A DNA stretch of 64,000 bases from assembly GCA_022836615.1 (NCBI GenBank), contig MU405353.1:1-64000 (forward strand). Reading direction: 5' to 3'. Positions within the stretch are counted from its first letter, which is position 1; each line of letters begins with the position of its first letter. Under the pieces are notes generated by a model. It saw nothing but the letters and a program-made list of their open reading frames with translations, did no database searches and was not told where the DNA came from. The position numbers were made by a program, and so were the translations under genes. This document shows positions 21,666 through 35,083 of the stretch, piece after piece. The DNA is from Annulohypoxylon bovei var. microspora (lineage: Eukaryota > Ascomycota > Sordariomycetes > Xylariales > Hypoxylaceae).

Positions 21666-23153
21666 CTTACTTTAGCTCAGGAAATTCAACAGTCGGAAAT
21701 GGTACTCGGCACCAGTCCTATGATTTCATAAGTGTGGTATCTCTGGTATCACAATTTAAATGTGCCCAAGCATATGCTTAGGTAGTATTACAATATCGGC
21801 TACTTGCCTCACTTGATGGAACAGATCAGGGTAACGCCCCGGAGTGTTCATGCAGCAGGTTAGGGTAGGTACTTATGGAGTTCTCCGTTCATCTTCGAGG
21901 GTGATCGGGTGCCCGCATGGCTATTACACAGGCCGCTGGTTTCAGAGCCAATACCTACACATCTCACATCTCACATCTCACACGACATATTTCATCCCGT
22001 TAAGATAGTAGCGGTGCTTGACACGCATAAGGGGTGGGGTAAGTAAAGAAAGGAACAGATAGTTGCCATCATTGGCAATTCACCGCCTCACGATATTGTC
22101 TAGCGGAGATGATCAATGTGAATACGGAAGACTCTAGTAGGCAGGTAAGCAGCATACCTAGGTACTGCAGTGGTGATAGCGCTGAAGCCCCTAAAACCAC
22201 CCAAGATAATTGGCCAATTTGCTCCGATATATCAATAGTACGAGCTATCGGTCCGCCAGCCACTTCGAATCGACGTTCCAATTAGAATACTTTCTTACCC
22301 CAAAAAGAAATTCGTGGTGCATATCAACCTAAGGGAACGTATTGGCATATGCCGATTAGTAACTCAAGCGGCTAGCTACCTACATTTCACTTCCACCTGA
22401 GTAACCCCTACTACCCCTATAGAGAGCTGAATATCCGGAGAAGGAAATGATCAACATCGTTTTGTCTATTGAGCCAGTAGAAATAGCTCGTTCTGAGCAT
22501 TCCACCAATCATATATGCCGGGTAGGTCCCAAAAGGGGCGATCCGCATCTATGAACTAGTCGGCCAAGGCCTACTTTATTGCAGCCTCATGCATATATAT
22601 ATCATAACATCAACCATTCGATGATGCGTTCCCTAGTTTATTACTTACGTACGTATCACCTCGACAGATAATCGCGGTTGACGATACATAGGCAGTAGGT
22701 AGGGAGTGCAGGTAGTGACTTGCTTTTTTAACTATCTGCAGCTAGTGGATTTCTGCGCATCATGATCGTCGTCGTGGCTTCAAGGGAGAAAATTACCCAA
22801 CCCTCGCAGGCTCGATGAGAAGAAATGCTCCCTCTTGCTTCTGCAGGCCTGGCTTGCATAGATCGACGTAATCTCATTCCGAGACACAATGATTCGCGAG
22901 CCAACTCCTGCTGTCCTAGCCTTCCAATAGTCGAACTCCCGAGTCACGTCACCAATATGGTGCAGATGCATTGCAGCTAGCCATCTACGAAGATGTCTGT
23001 ACACTGGACAGTCGTACCAGGTTATTGTCGTTTAGGTATACATAACTGAAGGGTTCTTGGTGCTCCGCATACGTGTTTCGATGATCTCTGCAGTGTTACC
23101 CTTACGCACATCGTTCAGATGGGTAGGTAGGTAAGTTTCACCTATCACCCGAA
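21666..23153. other. divergent promoter region, Ppo / DUF2235
   Basis: About 1.5 kb shared upstream region of two divergent genes. A minus-strand open frame at 22069-22281 has a hydrophobic stretch but no recognised family. No other feature is supported. Confidence 0.5.
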
Positions 23154-25299
23154 ATGCGTTCTCCACCAGACCATGAAGAGACAAAAGGGAATACGGCAAC
23201 TTCTCGTCAAAGTTTTGACTCTGCTGAACATCCCCGTGCGTGGGCCAGAATGAATCCAACGAAAGATGTTCTCCGAGCTCCACGAAAGCTCGTGCTGTGT
23301 TTTGACGGGACTGGCAATAAATTCAGAGGAGATGATAGCGACAGCAACATATTGAAGATTTTCAGGTGTCTGGACCGGGAGTCTGGTAATCAATGTACAC
23401 ATCCATGCACAGCCCTTCTGCTACTTAGCTAACTATTTAGCTAGTTCACTACTATCAACCGGGAATAGGGACGTACGTCGTCTCTAATTCGCTATCCCAC
23501 ACAAGCCTCAGTGCTAGGATCCGATCATGGTACCTCAAGGCTAAAGACTCTGCCGTAGGGTCGAGTTTTGACCACCATGTTGTCGGTGGCTATCGATTCC
23601 TCATGCGTTTCTATCAGCCTGGCGACGAGATATATTTCTTTGGTTTCTCTCGAGGCGCCTATGTAGCACGTTTCCTAGCCGAAATGCTTGACTACATCGG
23701 GTTGCTCTCTCATGGAAACGAAGAAATGGTCACATTCGCCTGGAAGGCATTCTCGCAGTGGCAGAGTCGTCAGTCGGGTCATACTGAAGAGCATCAGGCC
23801 AAGCGACGTGAAATGTATCGTTTCATGAAAGGGTTTCGAGAGACGTTCAGCCGCCCTGTGAATAGAATTCGATTTCTGGGACTGTTCGACACCGTCAATT
23901 CCGTGCCCCGGTTTGAGGCAGCATGGATGCAAAGATCGAAGATGCCATATACTGCGAGAAGTAGCGCTAAGGTATGTTGACCCATACATACTCTAGTATG
24001 AGTGGCTAGTTAGCATGTTTATAACTCTTGGCAGGTCATTCGGCATTGCGTATCCATAGATGAACGGCGCGCCAAATTCAGACAGGATCTCATCTACCAA
24101 GGAGTCAATAAGGGACAGGGACACCGAAACTTACACGAAATAGTCCACGAGAAGTACCGTGCAAAGCGGAACGTCGTTGCAGGGTCGAACGTAAGCAGTA
24201 AGCCAGAAAGGGGGCGTCGTGAAACTTTAGCACCACCTACAGAACATGCATTCCGGCCTCACTCTCGGTCTAGATCTCGGACATCAAAGAGCTCTGTCGA
24301 TGGAGCGAGCCAAGGAGGGGATGGCCGATCTCAGGTCGTAGATTATGGTGAAGAATCAGACGATGACGAGCAAGATATCGATGAGATCTGGTGAGTTACA
24401 CATCCTAAATAGGTACCTGCGAGTAATTGAATACTAAATCTCAGCCAGGTTTTCTGGCGGCCACGGAGACGTCGGCGGTGGATGGGAGATCACTTTAGAT
24501 ACCAAGTCTACCAGTCATGTTCCCTTAACATACATGATCCGGGAAGCCCAAAGGGCAGGTCTTAATTTTGACCCCGAAAAACTGATCGAAATGGGAGTTA
24601 CTGAGGTATTCGATGATCCTGATTTCAATAACAACCGTGTTAATGGCCCTCTTCCCGACATTCGCATCGACAAGTCGAGCCCAGGACTGGAAAATTCTCA
24701 GACTAGTGTACCTATAGCTTGGGATCACTTTCATTCCACGGGCGAGGAAGAAAAGAATGAGTTTCGCCCTTTCCACGATATGCTCCACAAGGCACATGTG
24801 GCTAGAATCCACGACTCTTTGGAATTCGCGTCGGGCTTAAGCAAAGGCCAAGTATTAAGCTGGAAGATAAGTACGTCGTGGTTCTTAACTCGTTAATCCT
24901 CTTAGCGTAGATGAACTACCTCTCAGCTCAGGGCTAGTTAGGTAGTCATCATAGAGTTTCAGAAGACAAATACTAACCTTCGTTATCGCAGTGGAGTATA
25001 TGCCTTTCAGGCGAATGGATCTGCAGCCTGACGGGTCGTGGAGACCTATCCGCTGGCCGCTGCCTTGCGGCGAGGTGCGAGATATTCCTCACGCTGCCAG
25101 AATCCACGGCTCGGTAATTCGACGGATGAAGGGGGATGAAACATATCGCCCCGGGAACTTGATTATCGGTGGGGGAGGACGCGGAATGCGTATAGCCCCA
25201 GAAGAGTACGGCATTGGGGAATGGGAATGCGTCCAAGACCAAAATGATCCCGTAGGAGAGGTTTGGGTTAAGAAAATGCCCGGCCAGAATGGAGCTTGA
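23154..25299 (+). CDS. DUF2235 alpha/beta-hydrolase (Tle1-like phospholipase fold)
   Basis: DUF2235 is the catalytic domain of bacterial Tle1 phospholipases and of many uncharacterised fungal proteins. Exons 23154-23394, 23445-23971, 24035-24390, 24449-24870 and 24992-25299 give 617 aa. A second Met is 32 codons downstream (MNPTKDVL). Seen: LCFDGTGN (residues 51-55), FHYYQPGIGTY restored across intron 1, nucleophile elbow GFSRGA with Ser149, RFLGLFDTVNSV, the conserved VIRHCVSIDERRAKF, and FSGGHGDVGGG, which likely supplies the catalytic His. Between them is a ~100-residue Arg/Ser/Asp-rich low-complexity insert (about 300-370). There is no signal peptide, so it is probably cytosolic or peripheral. 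A lipid-hydrolase role is inferred from the fold. Confidence 0.92.
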
Positions 25300-26906
25300 A
25301 GTATAAGCTACACTTGATCAATAGCTAGTCGCAATTCGAACAAATCACGTCAACTCGCTTAGACTTATAAGGAAAAGGGGTAATTTGACACGGCAGATTG
25401 ATTATTAACTAACGTAATGATCTCACTTGGCATAAAGTCCTACATCGTGACCCCTAATGACGAGGCCATATTCACTATAGTATGGTGCGTATATTAAATT
25501 TCTAGGTAGTATCGAGATTATAATAGGGGTACTGCGTGACTTGCCTACAATCAACATAGTGTATCCCAGAAAGTCGATAAAGTATGTCAAATGTCTTAAT
25601 CAACAGGACACACCGACGATAACCAAGACGGCGTTGCTCATTTTCTTCCAATACGATAGATAATATGTTACAGGCCCACACACGATGCTGTTACGATATT
25701 GATATACTTGACTGACTTGATTTGACTCGGCTTATCGGTGACGACAGAACACTCCGACTCTACCAACTAACCAACCCCTTTTTCTATTCCGGTAGTGATC
25801 TTCTCCATTACAAATGCGACGCATCTACCCTCCTCAGCGATCGTTCCAACGCGTTCGATGCTTTTAAAAGGTTTATGTATTCTCCCACAAGGTCCAGCAC
25901 GGCATCATCGTAGCTGCACTTTTTCTGCTTTCCGTGTCGCTGTCAAGTTTGTCACGTCCCCACTCACTCACTCTACTTCCGCCCTTTGCTTCGCGATCTT
26001 TCCATAGAGGCTTTGCTCTGCATGTAGGCCTTGTTCCATCACAGCCTGCCTACTGCCAGGTGTGTAGCGGTTAGGTTCCTTCCAAGTTTCGAGTTCTGTG
26101 TCATTTGCTCGTGGTTTCGTCCTCCCTGAGATATTACGTGTTGAAAAGTACTGTTGGCGTGACGCGAACAGACTAGTCCGCCCCTTTTCTCTCGAAAAAA
26201 TGCCACTCCTCTCACTCTCCTCGACCCTAGTAATCATAATACAAGAGGGCGAAAATGGGGTATCTGAAGAATGATTTTGATCCGATCGATCCGGAGTTTG
26301 TACTCGCACCCAATTCATTAAGAAAAAACACTCATCCGTACTAACCATATTGTACGCGATGGGGAGGTATAGCCGTACCGTATCATGTACGCCATGAGTC
26401 ATACCAGACAAGAAGATAAGATGATGGGGGAATAAAAAAGGTTGTCGATAAATATTTGAAGCAACGATGTTCCATGTAGATTTTGGCAGTTCTCGAGCGA
26501 TTCAGTACGACTCACGCTTTTGAACAATAGAAGCTCGGTCCGGTCGAACACTCGGGAATTGTTAAATCGGTACAATGGTGAAGAGTTTGGAAGGGTAAAT
26601 GGCAATGGAAGATGAGAAGCGTAGTAAATCAGGCAATAAATAAATGCTCGGTATGCTTAGATTTTAATAATTCAAAATGCGATGCAAGGAAAAATAAGGT
26701 TATCCAAGATTTCGTAGTCCTTTGGGACCATTCGGGTGGACAATATGGCGCTAACAGGCAGATGAGCAGCCTATTAGTAACAGTCAGTCTAGCATTCGAA
26801 ACAGCCAGCCTATTCAGGAGCGCTATTGAAATAACGGCCGTGAGGGTGGCTGTCTGTCGTCAGACTAGGCCGAGCCGAATGCTCCATATGTCGGGAGGCC
26901 CTGTTC
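25300..26906. other. convergent intergenic region, DUF2235 / GIS2
   Basis: 1.6 kb between two 3' ends. Open frames here (for example 25968-26411 minus) have no domain or splice support. It likely holds the 3' UTRs. Confidence 0.5.
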
Positions 26907-27622
26907 TTATGCCACCGGGGGAATAGCCGGAGCAGCGGGGATCTCGACCTCAACCGGGACATCACCGTTGGTAACTTTCTGGGGGCAGTCACGAGAGATG
27001 TGGCCGGCTTCACCACACTGGTAACAGGTCTTGCCAGCAGTGTTTAGAGGACCGCCATTAGGCGCTGTGCAATCTCGAGAGATGTGACCAAGCTTTCCGC
27101 AAGCATAGCACTTCATCGCTTGAGCCTGGCAGTCGCGCGCAAAGTGGTTGGGACCACCACACTTGTAACAGGTAGCAGGTCGGGGACCACCAGCGAACCC
27201 GCCTCGGCCGAAAGTGCTATATCCACCACGGCCGACCGGTGGTCCGCCGCGTCCCATTCCCACGCCGGCCGGGTTGGGGCAAGCTCGGGCTAGATGACCG
27301 GGCTGGCCGCAGTTGTAGCAGCGACCATTACCACCCGCACCGCTCAAGCGGAGAGTAGGGCAGTCAGCCTGGACGTGTCCGAGCCCTTGGCAGTGGTAGC
27401 ACTGCTTTGCCTCGGTGGTACGAGGAAGAGGACATTGGTTAGATTCGTGTCCTGGGTGTGGACCGTTAGCTAAAAAAGGGGCGCTAGCGCGGGATATTCG
27501 CATGACGGAGCCGTACCTGGCTGTTTGCAGTTGTAGCAAAGGCGCTCGGCGGAGGAGCAAACCTCGGCATAGTGGCCAACATTGCCACACTTATAGCATG
27601 CTCGACGAGATAGGGACGACAT
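26907..27622 (-). CDS. GIS2: CCHC zinc-knuckle nucleic-acid-binding protein (GIS2/CNBP)
   Basis: Ortholog of yeast Gis2, fission-yeast Byr3 and animal CNBP, a cytosolic mRNA-binding protein of translation and stress granules. Exons 27622-27517 and 27451-26907 give 216 aa. Seven C-x2-C-x4-H-x4-C knuckles are visible: YKCGNVGHYAEVC, YNCKQPGHESNQC (formed across the intron), YHCQGLGHVQADC, YNCGQPGHLARAC, YKCGGPNHFARDC, YACGKLGHISRDC and YQCGEAGHISRDC. A Gly/Arg (RGG-like) linker lies between knuckles 4 and 5, as in the family. The start MSSLSRRACYKCG is the conserved fungal one. The open frame continues upstream but is not needed. Confidence 0.96.
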
Positions 27623-30600
27623 TGCGACAAGTCTGTGAGTCTGTGTAGATCCATCATCAGCGCGACACTTCACATAAGCTTGGTCTCCAACTATCCATTC
27701 TTGAATGACCCGTTTGCAGCGATGCGGTGGTGATATGTTAGTTCTCTTGTCCGATTGAAGCCAATCCTCAACCGAAACGGCAGGCATGTCGTCGGGGATA
27801 TTAGTCCAGAATAGTCCAGAATAGATTTCGTAGGGGAAACCAGACCAGCAAAGAGAGTAATCCGTAAATATCGCCACCATACATTCGTACAGTGCGCCAA
27901 GAAGCAGATGTCGAGGCAGGCAATCAATTGGATGCTACCTAAAACGGTAATAAGGTACCGCCACGTGCAGTCGTTTGTCGGGTAAAATACCCCACGATGG
28001 GTGATGGGTGAGCGGCGTGATTGAGTGGTTTTCCAGAACCTGCAGGTCGACTAGGTTGGCTGCAGAGACGGTTGGTTTCGTGCGACGCGACCCGACACAC
28101 AGATGCGAGATAGATGATAGATGTATGTTTCCCATCATTTGAAGACAGCCTCTCGCACTGATCCGGCCGAGTCCTGTGTCTAGTGGTTTCGGAGACCTTT
28201 CTTAAGTTTGCGCGCGCGCCTTGTGCCGGACCGCCCGGATCGCAATGTTGCGCATTTATAAAGGACGCATCATAATTATCGAAATGCCGCATTGCCGCGT
28301 TCTGTTATGTTGGAGTGACCATAAATGTTGTTGCAAAAGTCGAGGCATTGAGTGGTGAGGATGTATTGGAGGGCGGCTGCTTATGCGCAAACCAATCGAG
28401 TCGCGCGCCGAGAAAATAAGGCAAGTAATCATAAGATGTTGTTGTCGCCAAATATTGTAGACTTCATAATTGGAACCTAGTTGGAACGTGGTATGATAGG
28501 TAGAAAGACAAGACCGTCTTTAGATTGTTGCCATGTCGGCGCATTGAGTAACAGTTGTAAATGGTTGGTCGCAAGTTACGTGCGTATAGGTGGATATTTA
28601 GTTGTTTTATCGTAACACGCCAGAATCCATCAATGTTAGGTTTTGCGCGCGCAATAGGATCGCATAGGTCATAGTCGCCATGTTCGTTGTCGCTATCGCT
28701 GTCGCTGTCTCCGTCGTTGTCGCCATCTCTTTGTCGTTGTTATAGTTATAGTTATATGCTGCTTGGGAATTGCGGTCGTACAACGGGAGGCAAGATAAAA
28801 GAGACATGTCGAATTTCTGCACCTGTCGCTGTACCACACACCACCACCTTTTGCGCCACGGACCAATTTTCGAGAGATGCAGCAGAACGATAGAACGTAA
28901 CATAAGCAAGCTAAGGGGAGAAAAAAAGGTTCATACTCACTCTTTAAAAAAAACTTTACAACGTTTCCCTGCTTATTCCTTTCGCAACTCTACTTCTTTT
29001 TCTGCTGCTATCCGTCAACCAACAGCAACCTTCTTCACTTCTTCCGAGCGACGTCTCCTAACACTGCGCGACCTCCAAGGGGGGAGTTGATAATAATACG
29101 CGATGCGATATGATGCGATGAAGATGTAATATCAGAATCACAAGAGAGAAAAAGAAGGGTTGAGAGAAAATAGAAAGAGAGGGACGAGGGAAAGGGAAAG
29201 GACCGGAGTGAGGGGACAGATCCAGAAGCGAGTGGATCCCGAAGCGGGTGAAGGGGCTACCTACTCCTCTAAGAGAGAGAATAAAAAAAGAAGTGAAAGT
29301 ACCAAGTACATTAACTTCAACTTAACCTTATTATAAATAATATGCTATCTATACTCTCAATTAAGGTAACGGATACCTTGACAGAACCTTCCCTGCATAT
29401 CTCAGTAGGGTTAACTTACCTATTAGCGGATGGATCTTCAAATTCTGGTAGAAGTTCAGGTGGCTACCTCGTTTTTTGCTAGCCAATTTTCATTCGAAAC
29501 TTCCTTGTTTTGTTTTATTATCATTTTCTTTCCTTCCGCGTTGGAATGTTACTTTTTCTTCTCTTTCCTTTTCTCGTTCTCGAAGGGTATAGCGAATCCC
29601 ACATTCTGTACAACATTACACAATTTGTGTTACCAGACTATACTACTTTTTATTTTTATTCAATCTTTTTTTATACTTCACAAGCGGCCCCCCTTTTACA
29701 TCGCGATATATATGAGAGGCCTCGTGAACAGAAGAAGGCTGAGAACTACATCGTATGGATCGATGAAAAGTCGCACTAACTACCTATGTAGGTAGACAAA
29801 CCTCTTTTCCACATTGGCATCGACTCGCCGACTCGTCAACCAATAACAATTACACCTGGTCCTCCCCCTTTATTCTAGTGTCTTACGGTTTGCTGCCCTG
29901 CATGACTTACATACAGCAGAAATTTCATAGTCTCTACTTAGGCAGGGAGGACATGGATAAAAAGGTGATCCAAAGTCTCACTAGCATATTCCTACACATT
30001 TTAGCGAGTTATCCGACGAAGCCAGCTATCCCATTTCTTTTCACGTGTCTGATTCTTGGGTATGCTAAAGGCGGATAGTGGATATATGACATCTCTTCTT
30101 ACCTAGGTAAGCACGTAGTATATCCCTCTAGTTGTCTTTAGTTTCTGCTATAGTATTATAAACTACGCTTATACCGACTATCTTAATCGTGATAGCTACC
30201 TACCCAGTAGGTAAGTATGTAGATACATGCAAGTTAGCAGGCTCTAGTAACCAAGAACGAACCATCTCGGCAAGACTAGTATGCAAGTTCCTGGAGCTGA
30301 ACCGCCCATCGTAACATGATTACCTGCTTGCTTATACATACGTACGGATACCCGACCCCACATTATAGGACTTGAGGCCCGAACGACGCGCCGAATGCTG
30401 GGTAAAGCGGGATGGGATAAGAGGGAATAAAGAGGACAGGGTGGTAAATCAGAACTCTGGGACAGTCTAGCTTGATTGAACTCGTTGTGTGATAGATTGA
30501 AACTTACCTAGGTCAGGTTAGCCAGGTTAGCTATCAAGTGCTTGACCCCGGCGATGAGAATGTATTGGCGTCCCTATACTGTCTAGGACCCTAAGTAAGC

Positions 30601-32037
30601 ATCTAAGAATTTAGAACCTGCATATTATCGCCGAAATACAGTAGCATACCACATGGCTTCAATAATATGCTGCAGCGATCCAATGCCTTTCGACGTTGGA
30701 GCAAGGAGAGATGTAACCGCCGCCCTCCACCATCACCCTCTCCCCCCTTAGACTTACGCGCCAGCCAATCAAAGCTCCGTCGCAATGCCGGGGGCATCAG
30801 AACGGTGCTTCCGCTTTGTTGGTCTTGCTTCCAACATCATCAACTCTCCGGGTTGTGACTGTGATCACGGTCTTGATTAGTCGTGTTTCGCGAGAGCATG
30901 TACCTATATATTTCTCGGGTTCTTTTGTTGCCAAGGGTCCTGCTACCTACATAGGTACATAGTAGCAATGGGTTGAGGACCAACCCTATCGCCATTAGTC
31001 GTTCCCGATCGGCAACGTCTCTGCATTCGTCGCAATGCTCCCCGACAACTTAGTAGAACTACCTATAACAAGGCGAGGTTTCCCGAGCCTCGCGGAGAGA
31101 GCTCTTGTTAAGATTAAGTCCTCGCTGTAGAAACATCATACCTATTAATTTATCACTGAATTAATAACATGCTTACCTAATACATGTATGATCCGTCCTT
31201 CCAGGTCAGATACCTTAGGTACCATTCTATAGGACCATAATATATGTAACTTACATATCAGCTATCTTGACTAACCATTTAAAGTCGCGGCACATAATGA
31301 CCCGAGATGCGCAAGGGAAGGTCATCATGATCGCCGCCTCACAACACGACACCTGACCTGCTTTGCCCGTCGATCACCCCGTTGCCCTCCCCTTGCGCAT
31401 TATATAAAGTAGATCCTGCCTATTTTTATTCTACTACGGTAACAACCTGGAGTCGTAAACAGAAAACATAACTACATGAAAAACGAAACATCAAGATCAC
31501 TTGATAAGATGACCCGAACAAGGACCTATGTATTAGGCCAAAAAGCATCGCCGATGAAATGCGGAATTCGTTTATAGGGCCGAGAATCCAGGATCGTGCA
31601 ACACAGCTTCACAATCACGTATCCCATGAGCTCTAATTCTGTTCAAACTCGCACCACATGAAGAGACAAGACCACTCAACTAGATCAGCAGGCTTCAACC
31701 TAGCGATTCCCTAACTGCCTACAATTACACAACAGCTCTTGAAAGCAATCCGTATTAACGATCCTCGCTCCCATAGCGCCAGTGCTAGAATCCAAGAAAC
31801 CTACGTGCGTGTGTGATCCCACGCCACCTATGCGATGCGACGTGCTAGAAGAATAAGATACATAGGGCATAGTGTCTCTGCTTTCTTTTTCCTTTTTTTC
31901 CCGCCCCTTTCCTCGATCCCGTACATACCCAATTACCTAGTATTCCTCCGTCTCAACCCGCCGACTATCTACCGAAAGTGATTCTAGGAGAGGGTAGACC
32001 TGTATGCTCTATCACCGAGCATTCAAGGCCCACTATC
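27623..32037. other. 4.4-kb intergenic region
   Basis: Large spacer from the GIS2 promoter to the 3' end of the membrane-protein gene. It has a TATA-like TTTATAAA near 28255, simple trinucleotide-like runs (28680-28760) and purine-rich leader-like sequence (29140-29300). I find no coding exon, tRNA or transposon ends. An unannotated non-coding RNA cannot be excluded. Confidence 0.5.
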
Positions 32038-33339
32038 TCACCGAAGGCGGCTGGGTTCGGATGGATGAGGCGGAAGCGGGACATCTGTTGGTGGAACCAT
32101 GGATCTCGGACGAGCCTCGACTACGTAGCTGACGCCGTCCTCCGACGCATATGACGGCGGCCGTGCCGTTCCGGGACGAGGTTCCTCTTCGCTTCCCTCC
32201 CTGGGCGGCTGGTCGTTACGCTGCCAATAGAGACGATTCGGATCGACGCGCTATGAAATTGGTAAGTAAAACCGGTACTAACTAGATGGCGATATGAATA
32301 ATACGTACTACACTCTCGCGCCATAACCCGTAAGCCGGGGGCTGTATTTTACTTGCCGCATCTTCCATTCCTGCCACTTCCTCGTCGCGCGCAAGAATGA
32401 CATGAATCGGCCTTCGCGGAACTGCGTAGCCACCCGGATCCAACAACCGCGGCATAGGCGGACGCTCCTCGTCGTCATCGCTAGGCGGCCTGACGATTAA
32501 CATGCAGATCCGGATGAGTCCGTGGCAGAAGAAGATGGTCGCGAATAGAATAACGAGTATCAGAAGCACCGTAAACTCGCTAGTGTTGACGTTCTTCGTA
32601 ATTGAAAGAGCGAGGTCTAGTCATCTCATCAGTATCTGCCCGTGCAATAGGCAGTTTCGAACTACTCACAGATAGCAAGCATAACGATTAAGAAAATGCC
32701 CGACACGAAACATCGCAGGATATAAGAGCGCATGCGCCGCGACTTGATCCAGGGAAAGCAAAACAAGAACTTCTTGGGACGCTCATCTGGCTCACGCCTC
32801 CGACTTTGATCATGATGCTGCCGCCTTCCTCTACCCACCACGTCGGCCAAGTGTGTTTCACCCGGGTCAGCGCCCCGGAATCGTGAACGCCCCTCGTGAG
32901 CGGGTGGCGGTTCGGATACGGCAGGAGGTCGTTCGGTTTGTATTCGAGGTATTGAGGGTTGAGTAGTGGGTTGAGATGGCGGCCGCGAGGCTTGGGCGGG
33001 TGTAGCCGGACCCGATTCTCCGCGAGTCCAGGTTCGTGGGAGATTCGGTAGATGTAGACGGGTGGAAGGCATGTTCGGAAGGCCTAAGTTGAAGCGCGGC
33101 GTCTTCGGACTATCGTCCTCGGGAATGTCGTCTTCGGCCCTCCGATTCCGTTCATCCTGCCTATCCGTACGCAATCGACTCGTAAACAAGGTAGGCAAAG
33201 GTGGCCGGCTTATCGAGAAACGTCTCGTACGGGAACCCCTCGGCTCACCCATCTCTGGTAACCTCTGATGTTCGGAGTTTTGCGCCCGCCCTTCTGAGGA
33301 CTGAGCTCTCCGTAGGACGTTCGTCCGGACGTAATCCAT
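32038..33339 (-). CDS. conserved fungal membrane protein, function unknown
   Basis: I do not recognise the family. Exons 33339-32670, 32616-32309 and 32250-32038 join in phase to 396 aa. The N-terminal ~200 residues are Arg/Pro/Ser-rich and look disordered (for example PATPAQASRPPSQPTTQPS). A basic FCFPWIKSRRMR segment leads into two adjacent hydrophobic helices, ILRCFVSGIFLIVMLAIY and EFTVLLILVILFATIFFCHGL, the first ending across intron 1. A Pro-rich cytosolic tail follows, with MPRLLDPGGYAVPRRPIHV and RVDPNRLYWQR. This layout suggests an integral membrane protein with both tails on the same side. No enzymatic motif is visible. The three-exon structure makes it a real gene. Confidence 0.85.
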
Positions 33340-35083
33340 GGCTATGGTAGGCGGATACGCGGCTTCTTAAGCGTTGAACCTGATGTTATCGATGTCCAAC
33401 ACTATACATGCTTTTTTCACCAGTCTCGCTTGTTATTCGATGTTCAATGAGTACCACAAACAGGTGTGGTCTACAACAAACGCGGATGGCCAAACTAGGC
33501 CGACCTAGCGTGTATATACGGACGAATCGTGCCAATAGTAAAGACGTGTAGATCGATTGGCGAGGCACGAGTCTTTTTAGAAGTTATGTGCAGTTGGTTT
33601 CGAGCGCGAAGACTCTAGACGAATCGATTATTTCCTGGTAACCAAGGGACACTCGGGTACCTGCAGGTTCGATATATAGTGTATGTCTTGGATCATAAAC
33701 AATAGAAGGACCAGCCAGATTCAATGAAGAGAAAAGAAGGGATTATTGACTCGGAGAATAAACGTAGTCAAATTAAACGCCTATCTTCACGAAGGGGAAA
33801 TTGGAATCGGAGCTCTCAAAGCCCGTTGCTTTTGATAATAAGTATAAACGAGGGACGATAATATCAGATAAAAACAAGAGAGTTAAGACAATTCCATTAA
33901 CTGCGAAGGCCGTCAATTGGCTCGCAAATGGAGGGTTAGATCCGAAACGAACAGAGAGACAGCCACAAACGAGAGGAAGAGGGAGAGGGAGAGGGAGAGA
34001 ATTGCAAAGCACACACACGCACACACGAACAGACAGAAGAAGGAAGAAAGTGTACGTCACGGCGCTTGACGAACGATTAGAAAGATGACAGGCTAGACGG
34101 GCTGCGGGCTGCGGACTAACGAACGCATCCAAAGCTTTGGCGGTCTCATCTGTAAATCCGGAGGATGTAACCCTCTTACTCGACCATCGCTATCGCTAGT
34201 GAAGCATGAATAAAGATGTCAGGCATACAAAACAGCTAGTGGCCTACGATCGTAGCTGAGAAAAGGAGTTGACCAATAAAACCTCTCCTTTTTAAGGACT
34301 AGAGAACCTGCCGCTCAGAGGTCCGTTCTTTTGGCCGTACCGCAGGCGCCGAGGCTGCCTGAGATGAAACTTGGATGCAGGGGTCTCACCAACATCCAGT
34401 GTTTCGGAATTCGGTACGTACCATAATATACCAGGATATTTGAGGTCGTAACCAAAAAAGGGGGCAAGGGGGATTCCTCCTCATATGTAAGCACCATTGA
34501 GTCTAAAATAAAAATACGATAACAAAACCTGCAAGACTTGTGGTTCGCGGACACATTTAATACGAGATACTAATTCGATACATATATCAATGAAACTATA
34601 CCTTTAATATATTTAATATTTCATAATATTTTAACTGTAGAAAAGTAGAACCTAGGTGGTATTATGAAGGTATTTAAGTACCTAGTTATTGTTATGATCT
34701 TGTCCATTTTCAATGCCATGACTCTATGCTAGACGAATAGGTCCTATATTCGGCTACCTACATCCACCTAGCCATCAGCCTCGGCTCTGGCTGGCTAGGA
34801 AGATGTCGTCACACTCCCCGAAGATGAGCGCGAGGCTCTTTTGAATCTCCGCAAACATTATCTCGGACGGGGTCCCCCGCAAGTCCTTTGTCGATTTCCA
34901 CCATCGGTCATCGAACGAGCCACAAGCCTAGATCAAACATGTTGATGACGACCTGAAATCAGGGGTCTAGTCATCGGGGTATCTGTGACGCAAGGCTATG
35001 ATCAAACGTGGCTACTTAGTACCGACCATGATGATCTAATCATCTGATCATATTCGCACTCTTCTCCTCGCATTTAAAAGCTA
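33340..35083. other. intergenic region
   Basis: 1.7 kb between the membrane-protein start and the U5-40K stop. It holds a purine microsatellite, (GAGAGG)n near 33975-34000, and a short CA-rich run near 34010-34030. No gene is supported. Confidence 0.55.

Noticed and set aside
22069..22281. Small hydrophobic protein on the minus strand
   Set aside because: No recognised family, no splicing support, and it lies in a promoter region; left as unsupported.
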